Assembly: GCF_030316895.1 (NCBI RefSeq) | Contig: NZ_JASZYV010000004.1 | Span: 248,001-312,000 of the forward strand | Direction: 5' to 3' | DNA length: 64,000 nt | From: Variovorax dokdonensis | GTDB taxonomy: Bacteria; Pseudomonadota; Gammaproteobacteria; Burkholderiales; Burkholderiaceae_C | Part shown: positions 18,495 through 28,345 of the stretch, in pieces | How positions within the stretch are numbered: position 1 is the stretch's first letter | Layout: each line of letters starts with the position of its first letter | The notes under the pieces: model-generated | Seen by the model: only the letters and a program-made list of their open reading frames with translations | Database searches by the model: none | What the model was told of the DNA's origin: nothing | Program-made: the position numbers and the translations under genes

Positions 18495-19103
18495 ATGAAG
18501 CTCTACTACTCGCCCGGCGCCTGCTCGCTGTCGCCCCACATCGCACTGCTCGAGTCCGGCCTGCCCTTCGAGGCGGTGCTGGCCAGCACCAAGAGCCACA
18601 AGCTGGCCGATGGCACCGACTACTACGGCATCAATCCGCTCGGCTATGTGCCGATGCTCGAATTCGACGACGGCAGCCGCCTGCGCGAAGGCCCGGCCAT
18701 CGTCCAGTACATCGCCGACCAGGCGCCCGCGAAGAAGCTCGCGCCCGCCAACGGCAGCCTGGAGCGCTATCGCCTGCAGGAATGGCTCACCTTCACCGGC
18801 ATGGAGCTGCACCGCGGCTTCACGCCCCTGTTCAACCCCAACATGCCCGAGGAAGCCAAGGCCATGGCACGCGAGCGACTGGTCTCGCGCCTCAAGTGGG
18901 TCGACGCGCAGCTCGAGGGCAAGCAATACCTGATGGGCGACGATTTCACCGTGGCCGACGGCTACCTGTTCACCGTCACCAATTGGGCCAAGCCCATGAA
19001 CATCGATCTGTCCGGCATGCCGAATCTGCTTGCATACCGCGAACGCGTCGCGGCGCGCCCGGCCGTCCAACAAGCCATGAAATCCGAAGGCCTTCTCAAG
19101 TAG
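18495..19103 (+). CDS. gstA: Glutathione S-transferase, GstA type
   Basis: A 202-residue cytosolic GST. The N-terminal thioredoxin domain starts MKLYYSPGACSLSPHIALLE, where Cys10 and the adjacent Ser correspond to the beta-class catalytic pair, then NPLGYVPMLEFDDGS and EGPAIVQYIAD (glutathione-binding). The helical domain has FTVADGYLFTVTNWA, the conserved GST N-capping region. It conjugates or reduces electrophiles with glutathione. AAAGGA precedes the ATG. The next gene, an ene-reductase, is 64 bases away on the same strand, suggesting shared detoxification of electrophiles. Confidence 0.93.
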   Translation: MKLYYSPGACSLSPHIALLESGLPFEAVLASTKSHKLADGTDYYGINPLGYVPMLEFDDGSRLREGPAIVQYIADQAPAKKLAPANGSLERYRLQEWLTFTGMELHRGFTPLFNPNMPEEAKAMARERLVSRLKWVDAQLEGKQYLMGDDFTVADGYLFTVTNWAKPMNIDLSGMPNLLAYRERVAARPAVQQAMKSEGLLK

Positions 19104-19167
19104 GCCCGCGTCGAGGTTGTGCCGGCGCGCTTACGCTCCCCCACAACCTCGACAACAACAGGAAAAC

Positions 19168-20271
19168 ATGCCCTCTCTCTTCGATCCCGTCAAAGCCGGC
19201 GACCTCCAACTGGCCAACCGCATCGTCATGGCGCCGCTCACGCGCAACCGCTCGCCGAACGCCATTCCCAACGACCTCACGGCCACCTACTACGCCCAGC
19301 GCGCCACGGCCGGCCTGCTCATCACCGAAGCGACCGCCATCAGTCACCAGGGACAAGGCTATGCCGACGTGCCAGGCCTGTATGGCACCGAACAGCTCGA
19401 CGGCTGGAAGAAAGTGACCAATGCGGTCCACGCCAAGGGCGGCAAGATCGTGGTGCAGTTGTGGCACGTGGGACGCGTCTCGCACACCGAGCTGCAACCC
19501 GATGGCGGTCAGCCGGTCGCGCCTTCGGCCATCGCGGCCAAGACCAAGACCGTGCTCATCAAGGACGGCGTGCCCACGTTCGTCGAAACCTCCATGCCAC
19601 GCGCCCTCGATGCCAGCGAACTGCCCGGCATCGTGCACGCCTACCAGGCCGCCGCGCGCAACGCGGTCGAAACCGCGGGCTTCGACGGCGTCGAACTGCA
19701 TGGCGCCAACGGCTACCTGCTCGACCAGTTCCTGAAGACCGGCAGCAACAAGCGCACCGACGACTACGGCGGCAGCATCGAGAACCGTGCCCGCCTGCTG
19801 CTCGAAGCCACGCGCGCCGTGGTCGACGCCGTCGGCGGTGGCCGCACGGGCATCCGCCTGTCGCCCGTCACGCCGGCCAACGACGTGGTGGACGACGACC
19901 CGCAGCCGCTGTTCGAATACGTGGTGCGCCAGCTCGCCACGATGAACCTCGCCTACATCCACATCATCGAAGGCGCCACCGGCGGACCGCGCGAGATCGA
20001 CGATCGCCCCTTCGACTACGAGGCCCTCAAGACCGCCTATCGCGAAGCCGGCGGCAAGGGTGCCTGGATGGTCAACAACGGCTACGACAAGCCGCTGGCC
20101 GACGAAGCCGTGAAAGAAGGCGATGACCTGGTCGCTTTCGGCAAGCCCTTCATCGCCAACCCCGACCTGGTGCGTCGCCTTCGCGAGAACGCACCGCTCA
20201 ACGCGGTCGACAAGGCCACCATGTACGGCGGCGGCGCCAAGGGCTACACGGACTATCCGACGCTGGCCTGA
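19168..20271 (+). CDS. Alkene reductase of the Old Yellow Enzyme family (NemA-like)
   Basis: A 367-residue FMN-dependent ene-reductase. Signatures are [14 protein letters not shown] (FMN binding), [38 protein letters not shown] (His/Asn substrate-binding pair HGAN), [11 protein letters not shown] and [13 protein letters not shown]. It reduces activated C=C bonds or nitro-groups with NAD(P)H, a role compatible with the GST upstream. Start chosen at AGGAAAAC-ATG. Its last 19 bases overlap the 3' end of copA on the opposite strand. Confidence 0.93.
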   Translation: MPSLFDPVKAGDLQLANRIVMAPLTRNRSPNAIPNDLTATYYAQRATAGLLITEATAISHQGQGYADVPGLYGTEQLDGWKKVTNAVHAKGGKIVVQLWHVGRVSHTELQPDGGQPVAPSAIAAKTKTVLIKDGVPTFVETSMPRALDASELPGIVHAYQAAARNAVETAGFDGVELHGANGYLLDQFLKTGSNKRTDDYGGSIENRARLLLEATRAVVDAVGGGRTGIRLSPVTPANDVVDDDPQPLFEYVVRQLATMNLAYIHIIEGATGGPREIDDRPFDYEALKTAYREAGGKGAWMVNNGYDKPLADEAVKEGDDLVAFGKPFIANPDLVRRLRENAPLNAVDKATMYGGGAKGYTDYPTLA

Positions 20272-22571
20272 TCGCCTGAAGGACGGCGGCTGCCGCTGCC
20301 CTCCTTCGTCCCCGACGGGCGCCAGCGCCGCAGCAGGAGCGCGTTGGACATCACGCTCACGCTCGACATCGCCATTGCCGCGCCGGCCACCACGGGGCTG
20401 AGCAGCCCGAACGCGGCCAGGGGAATGCCGGCCACGTTGTACGCAAAGGCCCAGAACAGGTTCTGCCGGATCTTGGCGACGGTGCGGGCCGACACCTCGA
20501 AGGCATCCGCCACCAATGACAGGTCGCCCCGCATGAGCGTGATGCCGGCGGCTTCCATCGCCACATCGGTGCCGTTGGCCATCGCCATCCCGACATCGGC
20601 CGCGGCCAGGGCCGGCGCGTCATTGGCCCCGTCGCCGACCATGGCCACCACGCGGCCCTGGGCACGAAGGGCACGGACCTCGGCCGCCTTGTCGCCTGGC
20701 AGCACCTCTGCGCGCACCTCCTGCGCATCGATGCCCAGACGCATGGCCATTGCCTCGGCAGCGCGGCGGTTGTCGCCGGAAATCATGACCACCCGCAAGC
20801 CCCGCGCTCGCAGCCGTGCGACAGCTTCGGCAGCACCGGGCTTGGGCTCGTCGGCAAAGGCGAGCAACGCGACCAATGCCGGCCGATCGGCCGCCTCCAA
20901 GCGCAACAACGCCGACACCGTGGCGCCTTGCGTGCCCAGCGGTCCAAGCAACGCGTCGCCGATCGGAACGCTCAGTTCCTCGCACCATCGCAGGCTGGCC
21001 AGCGCCCAGCGCTCGCCATTTGCCGAGGCAGTGCCACCGCTCACCCAGCCTTCCATGCCGCGACCTGCCACGGCGCGCAGATCGTGCGCCTGCGCCGCCG
21101 CGATTCCGGCGGCGTTGGCGGCATCGAGCACCGCCCGCGCCAATGGGTGGCTGCTGCCGGACTGCAGCGCCGCCGCCACTTCCAGCCAACGACGCGCATC
21201 GCCGTGCCCACCCAGTTCGTTCGCATGGATGTGCTCGCCCTGCGCCGACAGCAGCGCCGTCAATCGCGGATGGCCGACGGTCAGCGTGCCCGTCTTGTCG
21301 AAGGCCACGGTGTCGACGCGATGCGCGGTCTCCAGCGCCGCGGCGTCCTTGATGAGAATGCCTGCGCGCGCGGCCACGCCGGTGCCCGCCATCACCGAAA
21401 CCGGCGTGGCCAAGCCCAATGCACATGGGCAGGCGATCACCAGCACCGCCACCGCGTGAACCCAGGCGGATTCGGCATCCGCCCCGGCCAGCCACCACCC
21501 GAGCAGCGTGACCACGGCAATGCCGAGCACCACCGGCACGAACACCGCGGCCACCTTGTCGACCAGCCGCTGGATGGGCGCCTTGGCCGCCTGCGCGTCT
21601 TCCACCAGCCGGATGATGCGCGCCAGCACGCTTTCGGCACCCACGGCCCGCACCTCGACCAGCAGCCGGCCTTCCCCGTTGACCGAACCGCCTGTGACCA
21701 TGTCGCCCGTGGACTTGGGCACCGGAAGCGGCTCACCGGTGAGCATGGATTCGTCGACCGACGAGCTGCCCTCGGCCACCTGCGAGTCGGCAGGCACCCG
21801 CTCGCCGGGCAGCACGACCAGCCTGTCGCCGCCCAACAGTTCGCTCACCGGCACATCGCTCAACTTGCCATTGCGCGGATTCAGCAAGTGGGCCACTTCC
21901 GGCCGCAGCGCCTGCAAGGCACGGATGGCCGAGGTGGCCTGGCGCTTCGCGCGTGCCTCGAGCCACTTGCCGAGCATCACGAGCGCGATCACCACCGCCG
22001 ACGCCTCGAAATACAGATGCGGCGCGTGCCCTTCCGGAGCGCGCCACCAGAGCCACAGCGACAGCCCGAACGCGGCACTGGTGCCCATGGCCACCAGAAG
22101 GTCCATGTTCCCAGTGCCGGCACGCACCGCATGCCAGCCGGCGCGGTAGAAGTGCGCGCCCAGCCAGAACTGCACCGGAGCGGCCAACGCGAATTGCCAC
22201 CATGCCGGCAGCATCCAGTGCACGCCGAACGGCGCAAGCAGCATCGGCGCCACCAGCGGCGCACAAAGCAGCAAGCCTGCCGCAACGGGGCCGAAGCCGG
22301 TCCATGCCGAATCCGACCCTTCACCCGCTTCGAGACTCGACGCCTCGCGCGGCTCGTAGCCCGCATCGCGCACCGCACGGCGCAGCCGCGCCTGCAGTTC
22401 GTCGTCCGGCACGGCCATCACCCGAGCGCTCTCGGTGGCAAGATTGACGGATGCCTCCTGCACCCCGGGCACCTTGCGCAGGGCACGCTCCACGCGTCCC
22501 ACGCACGAGGCGCAAGTCATGCCGCTCACGCCCAGGTCGATCGGCTGAAGGGTTGCAGTATTGGTTGTCAT
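20253..22571 (-). CDS. copA: Copper-exporting P1B-type ATPase
   Basis: A 772-residue P1B ATPase that exports Cu(I) from the cytoplasm. It has one N-terminal metal-binding domain ([18 protein letters not shown]), eight expected membrane helices, the actuator motif [10 protein letters not shown], the transport motif CPC in [13 protein letters not shown], the phosphorylation loop [12 protein letters not shown], the HP motif in SSHPLARAV and the hinge [18 protein letters not shown]. It faces copZ-cueR across a 135-base region with two CueR-type promoters. The 3' end overlaps the ene-reductase gene. Confidence 0.96.
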   Translation of the reverse strand: MTTNTATLQPIDLGVSGMTCASCVGRVERALRKVPGVQEASVNLATESARVMAVPDDELQARLRRAVRDAGYEPREASSLEAGEGSDSAWTGFGPVAAGLLLCAPLVAPMLLAPFGVHWMLPAWWQFALAAPVQFWLGAHFYRAGWHAVRAGTGNMDLLVAMGTSAAFGLSLWLWWRAPEGHAPHLYFEASAVVIALVMLGKWLEARAKRQATSAIRALQALRPEVAHLLNPRNGKLSDVPVSELLGGDRLVVLPGERVPADSQVAEGSSSVDESMLTGEPLPVPKSTGDMVTGGSVNGEGRLLVEVRAVGAESVLARIIRLVEDAQAAKAPIQRLVDKVAAVFVPVVLGIAVVTLLGWWLAGADAESAWVHAVAVLVIACPCALGLATPVSVMAGTGVAARAGILIKDAAALETAHRVDTVAFDKTGTLTVGHPRLTALLSAQGEHIHANELGGHGDARRWLEVAAALQSGSSHPLARAVLDAANAAGIAAAQAHDLRAVAGRGMEGWVSGGTASANGERWALASLRWCEELSVPIGDALLGPLGTQGATVSALLRLEAADRPALVALLAFADEPKPGAAEAVARLRARGLRVVMISGDNRRAAEAMAMRLGIDAQEVRAEVLPGDKAAEVRALRAQGRVVAMVGDGANDAPALAAADVGMAMANGTDVAMEAAGITLMRGDLSLVADAFEVSARTVAKIRQNLFWAFAYNVAGIPLAAFGLLSPVVAGAAMAMSSVSVMSNALLLRRWRPSGTKEGSGSRRPSGDQASVG

Positions 22572-22578
22572 GCCTGGC

Positions 22579-22609
22579 AGCGTATTCCTTCACATCATGT
22601 GAAGGTCAA
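22579..22609 (-). promoter_or_regulatory. CueR-type promoter and operator of copA
   Basis: Minus strand: -35 TTGACC (22609-22604), a 19-base spacer, and -10 TACGCT (22584-22579). The perfect palindrome CCTTCACATGATGTGAAGG (22587-22605) fills the spacer. An overlong 19-base spacer holding a dyad is the hallmark of MerR-family activated promoters, where the metal-bound regulator untwists the DNA. Confidence 0.88.
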
Positions 22610-22645
22610 GCCCTTGCATCGAAAATCCCGAACTGACGCATGGGC

Positions 22646-22676
22646 TTGACTCTTACATCATGTCAAGGTTGATACT
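22646..22676 (+). promoter_or_regulatory. CueR-type promoter of copZ-cueR
   Basis: -35 TTGACT (22646-22651), a 19-base spacer, and -10 GATACT (22671-22676). The spacer shares the core ACATCATGT with the copA operator, and CTTGAC/GTCAAG form an inverted repeat across it. The dyad is less perfect than the one at copA, so weaker activation or autoregulation is expected. Confidence 0.82.
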
Positions 22677-22706
22677 GGGTCGTTCCATTCTTCAAGGTCG
22701 GTACGC

Positions 22707-22904
22707 ATGAACCATCACGAAATACAGGTCAGCGGCATGAGCTGCAACCACTGCATCAATGCCATCAAGGACGCGCTGGCCGACCTCGATCCCCAGGCAC
22801 AGGTCCACGTCGACCTGCAAGGCGGCCTGGTCGTCGTCGATTCGGAACAGCCGCTCGAAGCTCTGCGCAACGCCATCGTCGAAGCTGGCTACGCCGTGCC
22901 ATGA
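22707..22904 (+). CDS. copZ: CopZ-like heavy-metal-associated copper chaperone
   Basis: A 65-residue HMA-domain protein. The metal-binding motif is GMSCNHC near residue 10, then CINAIKDALADLD and the closing VEAGYAVP, the ferredoxin-like fold of Atx1/CopZ. It presumably carries Cu(I) to CopA or CueR. The MSCNHC form differs slightly from the usual MTCxxC. Its stop codon overlaps the cueR ATG (ATGA), so the two are translationally coupled. Confidence 0.9.
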   Translation: MNHHEIQVSGMSCNHCINAIKDALADLDPQAQVHVDLQGGLVVVDSEQPLEALRNAIVEAGYAVP

Positions 22905-23344
22905 CCTCCAACATGCCAAGCTCCGACGCAACGCTGCTGATCGGCGACGCCGCGCGCCTGTCGGGCATCTCGGCCCGCATGCTGCGCCATTACGAGGACC
23001 TGGGCTTGCTGGGCGAGGTGCGCCGCAGCGAATCCGGGTACCGACGCTACAGCCTGTCGGACGTACACACCTTGCGCTTCATCAAGCGCTCGCGCGATCT
23101 GGGCTTCTCGATGGACCAGGTCACCGAACTGGTCGGCCTCTGGCGCAACCGGCGCCGCACGAGCGCCAGCGTCAAGCGCGTGGCGCAGGCGCACTTGCAG
23201 GAGCTGGAACAGCGCATCGCGGAAATGCAGGCCATGCAGCGCACGCTGGCCCACCTGGTGCATTGCTGCCATGGCGACCAGCGGCCCGACTGCCCCATCC
23301 TGGACGACCTGTCGCGCATCGACCCGCCAAAAGCCGAAGCCTGA
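22901..23344 (+). CDS. cueR: Copper-responsive MerR family activator CueR
   Basis: A 147-residue MerR-type regulator. The winged helix is IGDAARLSGISARMLRHYEDLGLL followed by RSESGYRRYSLSDVHTLRFIKRSRDLGFS. The metal-binding loop is HCCHGDQRPDCPIL, with Cys123 and Cys131 eight residues apart as in CueR Cys112/Cys120; this spacing identifies a Cu(I)/Ag(I) sensor rather than a mercury or zinc sensor. It activates the divergent copA and its own operon through the two 19-base-spacer promoters. Confidence 0.94.
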   Translation: MTSNMPSSDATLLIGDAARLSGISARMLRHYEDLGLLGEVRRSESGYRRYSLSDVHTLRFIKRSRDLGFSMDQVTELVGLWRNRRRTSASVKRVAQAHLQELEQRIAEMQAMQRTLAHLVHCCHGDQRPDCPILDDLSRIDPPKAEA

Positions 23345-23381
23345 GTCCGCCCGCCAACGGCGCCGCGGCTACCATCGACCC

Positions 23382-24140
23382 ATGTCCAACCAGCAACGCG
23401 TCCTGATCGCCGAAGACGAGTCCGGCATCGCGGACACCCTGCAGTACGTGCTCAAGAGCGATGGCTTCGTGCCCGTGTGGTGCTCCACCGCGCAGAAGGC
23501 ACTGGACAGCTTCGCCGCCGAACGGCCCGCCATCGTCATCCTCGACGTCGGCCTGCCCGACATGAACGGCTTCGAGCTGTTCAAGCGCCTGCAGGCCCTC
23601 ACGCGCAACGGCGGCGGCCCCGAAGTGCCCATGCTTTTCCTGACCGCGCGCAGCGACGAGATCGATCGCGTCGTCGGCCTCGAACTGGGCGCGGACGACT
23701 ACATCACCAAGCCCTTCTCGCCGCGCGAACTGCTGGCACGCGTGCGCACGATCCTGCGCCGCAGCGGCATGTCCGCGCAAGGCGCTCCGGCAACGCCGGC
23801 GCCCGCCGCGCCATCGGCGGCCGTCGAATCGCCCACGCCCTTCGCGCTGGACGACGAGCGCCGCCAGATCCGCTTCTATGGCCGCGCACTCGATCTTTCG
23901 CGCTACGAATTCGGCTTGCTGCGGCAGATGGTTCAGCGCCCGGGCCGCGTGTTCACCCGCGACGAACTGCTCGCCCTGGTCTGGGACGAGTCGAGCGAAA
24001 GCTTCGACCGCACCGTCGATGCGCACGTCAAGACCCTGCGCGCCAAGCTGCGCGAAGTGGCGCCGGGCATCGAGCCCATCCGCACGCTGCGCGGCGTGGG
24101 CTATGCACTCGCCGAAGACCTGCCGGCGAAGGCCCCATGA
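23382..24140 (+). CDS. creB: OmpR-family response regulator, CreB-like
   Basis: A 252-residue regulator. The receiver domain has the acidic pocket EDE (residues 11-13), phospho-acceptor Asp55 in VILDVGLPD, and KPF at the end; the C-terminal winged helix shows YEFGLLRQMVQRPGRVFTRDELLALVW and RGVGYALAED. An Ala/Pro-rich linker joins them. Pairing with a CreC-like kinase identifies the CreBC system, which in enterobacteria and Aeromonas (as BlrAB) responds to PBP4 inhibition or envelope stress. A CreB-type repeat is found at 28216. Begins 37 bases after cueR; no separate promoter is obvious. Confidence 0.85.
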   Translation: MSNQQRVLIAEDESGIADTLQYVLKSDGFVPVWCSTAQKALDSFAAERPAIVILDVGLPDMNGFELFKRLQALTRNGGGPEVPMLFLTARSDEIDRVVGLELGADDYITKPFSPRELLARVRTILRRSGMSAQGAPATPAPAAPSAAVESPTPFALDDERRQIRFYGRALDLSRYEFGLLRQMVQRPGRVFTRDELLALVWDESSESFDRTVDAHVKTLRAKLREVAPGIEPIRTLRGVGYALAEDLPAKAP

Positions 24141-24162
24141 CGCGGCTCGCGCATTCCGCCTG

Positions 24163-25632
24163 ATGCCCCGCCCATCCGCACGCAGCGGCGCCCTTTCGCA
24201 GCGCACCCGCATCTTCATCGGCATCCTGCTGATCTACTTCGCGGGCATCGGCGTGTTGCTCTACCGCGTGGTGTCGGACATCGATCCGCGCTACCGCGAA
24301 TCGGCCGAGGAATCTCTGGTCGAGGTTTCCCAGCTCATGGCCAGCCTGGTCGAACAGGATGTGATCGCCGGCGCGATCCACACCAGCCGGCTCGAATCCC
24401 TGTTTCGATCGGCCTACGCGCGCGAGTTCTCGGCGCAGATCTACAGCCTGCACAAGACGCGGGTGGAACTGCGCATGTACGTGGTCGACCGCAACGGGCG
24501 CGTGATCTTCGATTCCACCGGGCGCGACACGGGCGCCGACTATTCGCGCTGGGCCGACGTGCGCCGTGGCCTGGCCGGCCAATATGGCGCACGCACCACG
24601 CGCGACATTCCCACCGACCCGCACACCTCCGTCATGTACGTGGCTGCGCCCGTGCGATGGGGCGACGAGATCGTGGGCAGCGTGAGCGTGGGCAAACCGG
24701 TGCAAAGCTTCGGCCAGTTCGTGCAGGATGCGCGCGCCCGCACGCTGGCCGTGGGCGTCGGGTCGGCCATCGCCCTGCTGCTGCTGGCGCTCATCGTGTC
24801 GGTGTGGCTGGTGCGGCCCTTCGGCCTGATGTCCGACTACTGGCGCTGGATGCGCCGCCAGCGCGAATTCAATCTCGGACGCATGACGCGCCGCGCCGTG
24901 GACACGCTGCGCGGCGGCCTGCGAGAGATCCGCGATTCGCTGGCGGGACGAAGCTACGTGGCCGACTACGTGCAGACCTTCACGCACGAGATCAAGAGCC
25001 CGCTGTCGGCCATTCGCGGCGCCGCCGAGCTGCTGCAGGAGCCGGGCATGAACGAGGCCGAGCGTGCGCACTTCCTGGCCAACATCAGCAACGAGACCCA
25101 GCGCATCCAGGACATCGTCGACCGGATGATGCAGCTCACCGCCCTCGAAACCCAGCGCGCGCTGGACCGCAGCGAGATGGTGGCCCTCGGCCCGCTGCTG
25201 AACGAAGTGGCCGCCGCCTCGCAGGGCGCGGCCTCCCAGCGGCAGATCCGCCTGCATGTGGCGATCGACAGCAACGCGCGCGTGGAAGGCGATCCTTTTC
25301 TGCTGCGCCAGGCGCTGACCAATCTGGTCGACAACGCCATCGACTTCTCGCCTTCCGATGCGGAAGTGGCGCTGGCCCTGCATGTCGGCCCGCGCGAGGC
25401 ACGCATCACCGTTCGCGACCACGGCCCGGGCATTCCCGACTATGCGCGCGACCAAGTGTTCGAGAAGTTCTATTCGCTGGCGCGGCCGCACAACAGCAGG
25501 CGCAGCACCGGCCTCGGCCTGGCCTTCGTCAAGGAGATCGCGACCCTGCACCGGGGCCGCATCGAACTGGCCAACGCGCCTCGCGGTGGAGCCATCGCCA
25601 CGCTCACGCTGCCGCTGCTGGCGCCCGGCTGA
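24163..25632 (+). CDS. creC: Sensor histidine kinase, CreC-like
   Basis: A 489-residue membrane kinase. A first helix (IFIGILLIYFAGIGVLLY, about residues 17-34) precedes a periplasmic Cache-like sensor domain of about 160 residues, then a second helix (SAIALLLLALIVSVWLV). The H box is YVQTFTHEIKSPLSAIRGAA with His275, followed by N box LVDNAIDFSP, G1 DHGPGIP and G2 STGLGLAFVKEI. Starts 22 bases after creB. The creD gene that usually follows creC is absent; instead PBP1A is convergent, 33 bases away. Confidence 0.88.
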   Translation: MPRPSARSGALSQRTRIFIGILLIYFAGIGVLLYRVVSDIDPRYRESAEESLVEVSQLMASLVEQDVIAGAIHTSRLESLFRSAYAREFSAQIYSLHKTRVELRMYVVDRNGRVIFDSTGRDTGADYSRWADVRRGLAGQYGARTTRDIPTDPHTSVMYVAAPVRWGDEIVGSVSVGKPVQSFGQFVQDARARTLAVGVGSAIALLLLALIVSVWLVRPFGLMSDYWRWMRRQREFNLGRMTRRAVDTLRGGLREIRDSLAGRSYVADYVQTFTHEIKSPLSAIRGAAELLQEPGMNEAERAHFLANISNETQRIQDIVDRMMQLTALETQRALDRSEMVALGPLLNEVAAASQGAASQRQIRLHVAIDSNARVEGDPFLLRQALTNLVDNAIDFSPSDAEVALALHVGPREARITVRDHGPGIPDYARDQVFEKFYSLARPHNSRRSTGLGLAFVKEIATLHRGRIELANAPRGGAIATLTLPLLAPG

Positions 25633-25665
25633 AGCCGCGCGCCAGCGACTCGCGCAGGCCGGCCC

Positions 25666-28134
25666 TCAGCGGAAGAGATCCAGGATGCTCTTGCGGCGTT
25701 CGGCATTCGCCGGCGGTGGCGCAGGTGCCACCACCCCCGCCTCAGCGGGCATGTTGCTGCCGAAGCCCGGCACCGAGCCCGGTGCGACGGTCTGCCAACC
25801 CGAAGGCGAGAAAGGCGCTGAACCGCTGCTGTCCACACCCAGGCTGGCCACCGCACGGCCAGGCGGGTAGTCGTCGTAGTACCACTCGCCGTCGAGCATG
25901 GCCACGCCATCGGGCGCCTGCGACTTGGCCACCGGCACGCCCTTGAGGGCCGTCTGCATGTAGGACGTCCACACCGGCAGGCTCAGGCTGCCTCCGGTCT
26001 CGCCGCGCACGCCGAGTTGTCGCGGGTTGTCGTAGCCGATCCAGGCGATGCCCACCATGCTGGGCTGAAAGCCCGCGAACCAGGTGTCGTACGAATCATT
26101 GGTCGTGCCGGTCTTGCCGTACAGGTCTTCGCGGCGCAGCGTGCGGTAGGCGCGCGAGCCGGTGCCGTTCTTGACCACGCTTTGCAGCAGCGAGCGCATG
26201 ATGAAGGCATTGCGCGCCGGAATCGCGCGCATCGATTCGTCCAGCGCCGGCTCGTCGGCCTGGAACAGCACCTGCGCGTTGCGCTCCACCACCTTGGTCA
26301 CGAGCAAGGGCGTGACGCGGTAGCCGCCATTGGCGAACACGCTGTAGGCCACCGCCATCTGCATCGGCGTGACCGAACCCGCGCCCAGCGCCATCGGCAG
26401 GTAAGGCGGTTGCTTGTCGGCGTCGAAGCCGAAGCGCGTCACCCAGTCCTGCGCGTAATTGGTGCCAATGCTTTGCAGCACGCGGATAGTCACCATGTTC
26501 TTGGACTTCTGCAGCGCCTCGCGCAGCGTCATGGGTCCTTCGAAGCCGCCGTCGTAGTTCTTGGGCTCCCAGGGCTGGCCGCCGGTGGTGGCGCGGTCGA
26601 AGAAGAGCGGGCCGTCCTCCACCACCGTCGAAGGCGCGAAGCCTTTTTCGAGCGCGGCCGAATAGATGAACGGCTTGAAGCTCGAACCTGGCTGACGCCA
26701 GGCCTGCGTGACGCGATTGAACTGCCCACGCGCGAAATCGAAACCGCCCACCATCGCCTTGACGGCGCCGGATTGCGGGTTCATCGCGACGAAGGCGCCT
26801 TCCACCTCGGGCAGCTGCACCACTTCCCAATCGCCCTTGGCGTTCTTGACGATGCGCAAGATGGCGCCACGCGCCACGCGCTGGCGCGCATCGGCACGCG
26901 AAGACAGGCCTCCCTGCACCAGCCGCAGCCCGGCGCCATCGATGGTCACCGTGCTGCCGTCGCGCCGCGCCAGCTCGAGCTTCTTCGGCTCGGCCTTGAG
27001 CACCACGGCCGATTCCACCTGCTCGTCGCCCGGGTGCGCGGCCAGGGCTTCGTCGACGGCGTCGTCCACATCATCGGGCGCATCCGGCAGCGACACGGTC
27101 TGCTCCGGGCCGCGCCAGGGTTGGCGGCGTTCGTAGTCCAGCAAGCCGTTGCGCAAGGCCTGCCAGGCCGCAGTCTGGTCCTTCGAGTCGATGGCGGTCG
27201 TCACCGTCAGGCCGCGCGTGTAGGCGCTTTCGCCGTACTGCGCGACCATCTGTTGGCGCACCATCTCCGCCACGTATTCGGCATGCAGGCGGGGCGCGTC
27301 GGAATCGGCGCGCAGCTTGAGCTTTTCCTGCCGCGCCAGCTCGGCCTGCTCATGCGTGATGAAGCCCAGCGATTCCATGCGCTCGATGACCCACAGCTGC
27401 CGCGCGCGGGCGCGGCGCGGGTTGACCACCGGGTTGTTCGCGCCGGGTGCCTTCGGCAGGCCGGCCAGCATGGCGGCCTCGGCCACGGTGATGTTCGCAA
27501 TGGGCTTGCCGAAGTAGGCCTCGCTGGCCGCCGCGAAGCCGTAGGCCCGCTGGCCCAGGTAGATCTGGTTCAGGTAGATGGTGAAGATCTGGTCCTTGGA
27601 AAGCTCATCCTCCAGGCGCAAGGCAATGATCGCCTCGCGCAGCTTGCGGCTGAAGGTGCGCTCGGGCGTCAGGTAGACGTTCTTCGCCACCTGCTGCGTG
27701 ATGGTGGACGCGCCCTGGTTCAGCCCATGCAGCGTGTTCGACACGATGGCACGCATCAGGCCTACGGTGTCGATGCCGCCATGCTCGTAGAAGCGCGCGT
27801 CCTCGGCGGCCAGCACGGCGTTGCGCATCACCATGGGAATCTGGTCGAGCGGCACCAGTTGCCGGCGCTCCTCGCCGAACTCGCCGATGGTGACGCCATC
27901 GGCCGTCAGCACGCGGAGCGGCAGCTTGGGCTGGTAGTCGGCCAGTTGCCGCACATCCGGAATGCTGGGATAGACGAGCGTCACGGCCACGCCCACCAGC
28001 AGCACGCCAGCCAGCGCCGAGCCGCCGACGATCAGCGCGATCCAGCCCCACACCCCGCGCGGAAGGTGCCATCTGCGTGCGCCGCGGGCGCGTCCGGTCT
28101 TCGAGTTCTTCTTCGATCTGTCTTGCTGAGCCAC
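25666..28134 (-). CDS. mrcA: Penicillin-binding protein 1A (bifunctional glycosyltransferase/transpeptidase)
   Basis: An 822-residue class A PBP that polymerises and cross-links peptidoglycan. One transmembrane helix (IALIVGGSALAGVLLVGVAV) precedes the GT51 domain with AAEDARFYEHGG, GASTITQQVAKN, RKLREAIIALRLE and LNQIYLGQRAYGFAAASEAYFGK. The transpeptidase domain has the active-site SSFK (PGSSFKPFIYSAALEKG), SKN (QKSKNMV) and KTG (GKTGTTNDSYDTWFAG). A GTG start with AGGAG seven bases upstream is preferred over a TTG 19 codons earlier. Convergent with creC and divergent from the exosortase cassette; a CreB-type repeat lies upstream. Confidence 0.95.
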   Translation of the reverse strand: MAQQDRSKKNSKTGRARGARRWHLPRGVWGWIALIVGGSALAGVLLVGVAVTLVYPSIPDVRQLADYQPKLPLRVLTADGVTIGEFGEERRQLVPLDQIPMVMRNAVLAAEDARFYEHGGIDTVGLMRAIVSNTLHGLNQGASTITQQVAKNVYLTPERTFSRKLREAIIALRLEDELSKDQIFTIYLNQIYLGQRAYGFAAASEAYFGKPIANITVAEAAMLAGLPKAPGANNPVVNPRRARARQLWVIERMESLGFITHEQAELARQEKLKLRADSDAPRLHAEYVAEMVRQQMVAQYGESAYTRGLTVTTAIDSKDQTAAWQALRNGLLDYERRQPWRGPEQTVSLPDAPDDVDDAVDEALAAHPGDEQVESAVVLKAEPKKLELARRDGSTVTIDGAGLRLVQGGLSSRADARQRVARGAILRIVKNAKGDWEVVQLPEVEGAFVAMNPQSGAVKAMVGGFDFARGQFNRVTQAWRQPGSSFKPFIYSAALEKGFAPSTVVEDGPLFFDRATTGGQPWEPKNYDGGFEGPMTLREALQKSKNMVTIRVLQSIGTNYAQDWVTRFGFDADKQPPYLPMALGAGSVTPMQMAVAYSVFANGGYRVTPLLVTKVVERNAQVLFQADEPALDESMRAIPARNAFIMRSLLQSVVKNGTGSRAYRTLRREDLYGKTGTTNDSYDTWFAGFQPSMVGIAWIGYDNPRQLGVRGETGGSLSLPVWTSYMQTALKGVPVAKSQAPDGVAMLDGEWYYDDYPPGRAVASLGVDSSGSAPFSPSGWQTVAPGSVPGFGSNMPAEAGVVAPAPPPANAERRKSILDLFR

Positions 28135-28215
28135 TGAGGCACTCCTCGCCAACTTCGATGGGAACGGATCATCCGTTCCCTGCTGAAGCAAGTATGAAGT
28201 CCTGCCCCGGTCAAC

Positions 28216-28231
28216 TTCACACAGTTTTCAC
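28216..28231 (+). promoter_or_regulatory. CreB-type tag, TTCAC-N6-TTCAC
   Basis: TTCACACAGTTTTCAC is an exact match to the cre/blr tag (two TTCAC direct repeats separated by six bases) recognised by CreB of E. coli and BlrA of Aeromonas. It lies in the intergenic region between mrcA and the VIT/VWA gene, oriented toward the latter and 115 bases from its ATG. A creB homologue is encoded 4 kb away. A palindrome GAGTTCCCGAACTC (28244-28257) follows and has no assigned role. Confidence 0.65.
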
Positions 28232-28345
28232 ACAGGCCGACGCGAGTTCCCGAACTCTTCCTACGCCCTTCGCACGCGGACGCAACAGTGCCGTCCGGGA
28301 GAGGCGCACATCCCGTGCGACCACCATCGAGAAGAAGGACCCCTC

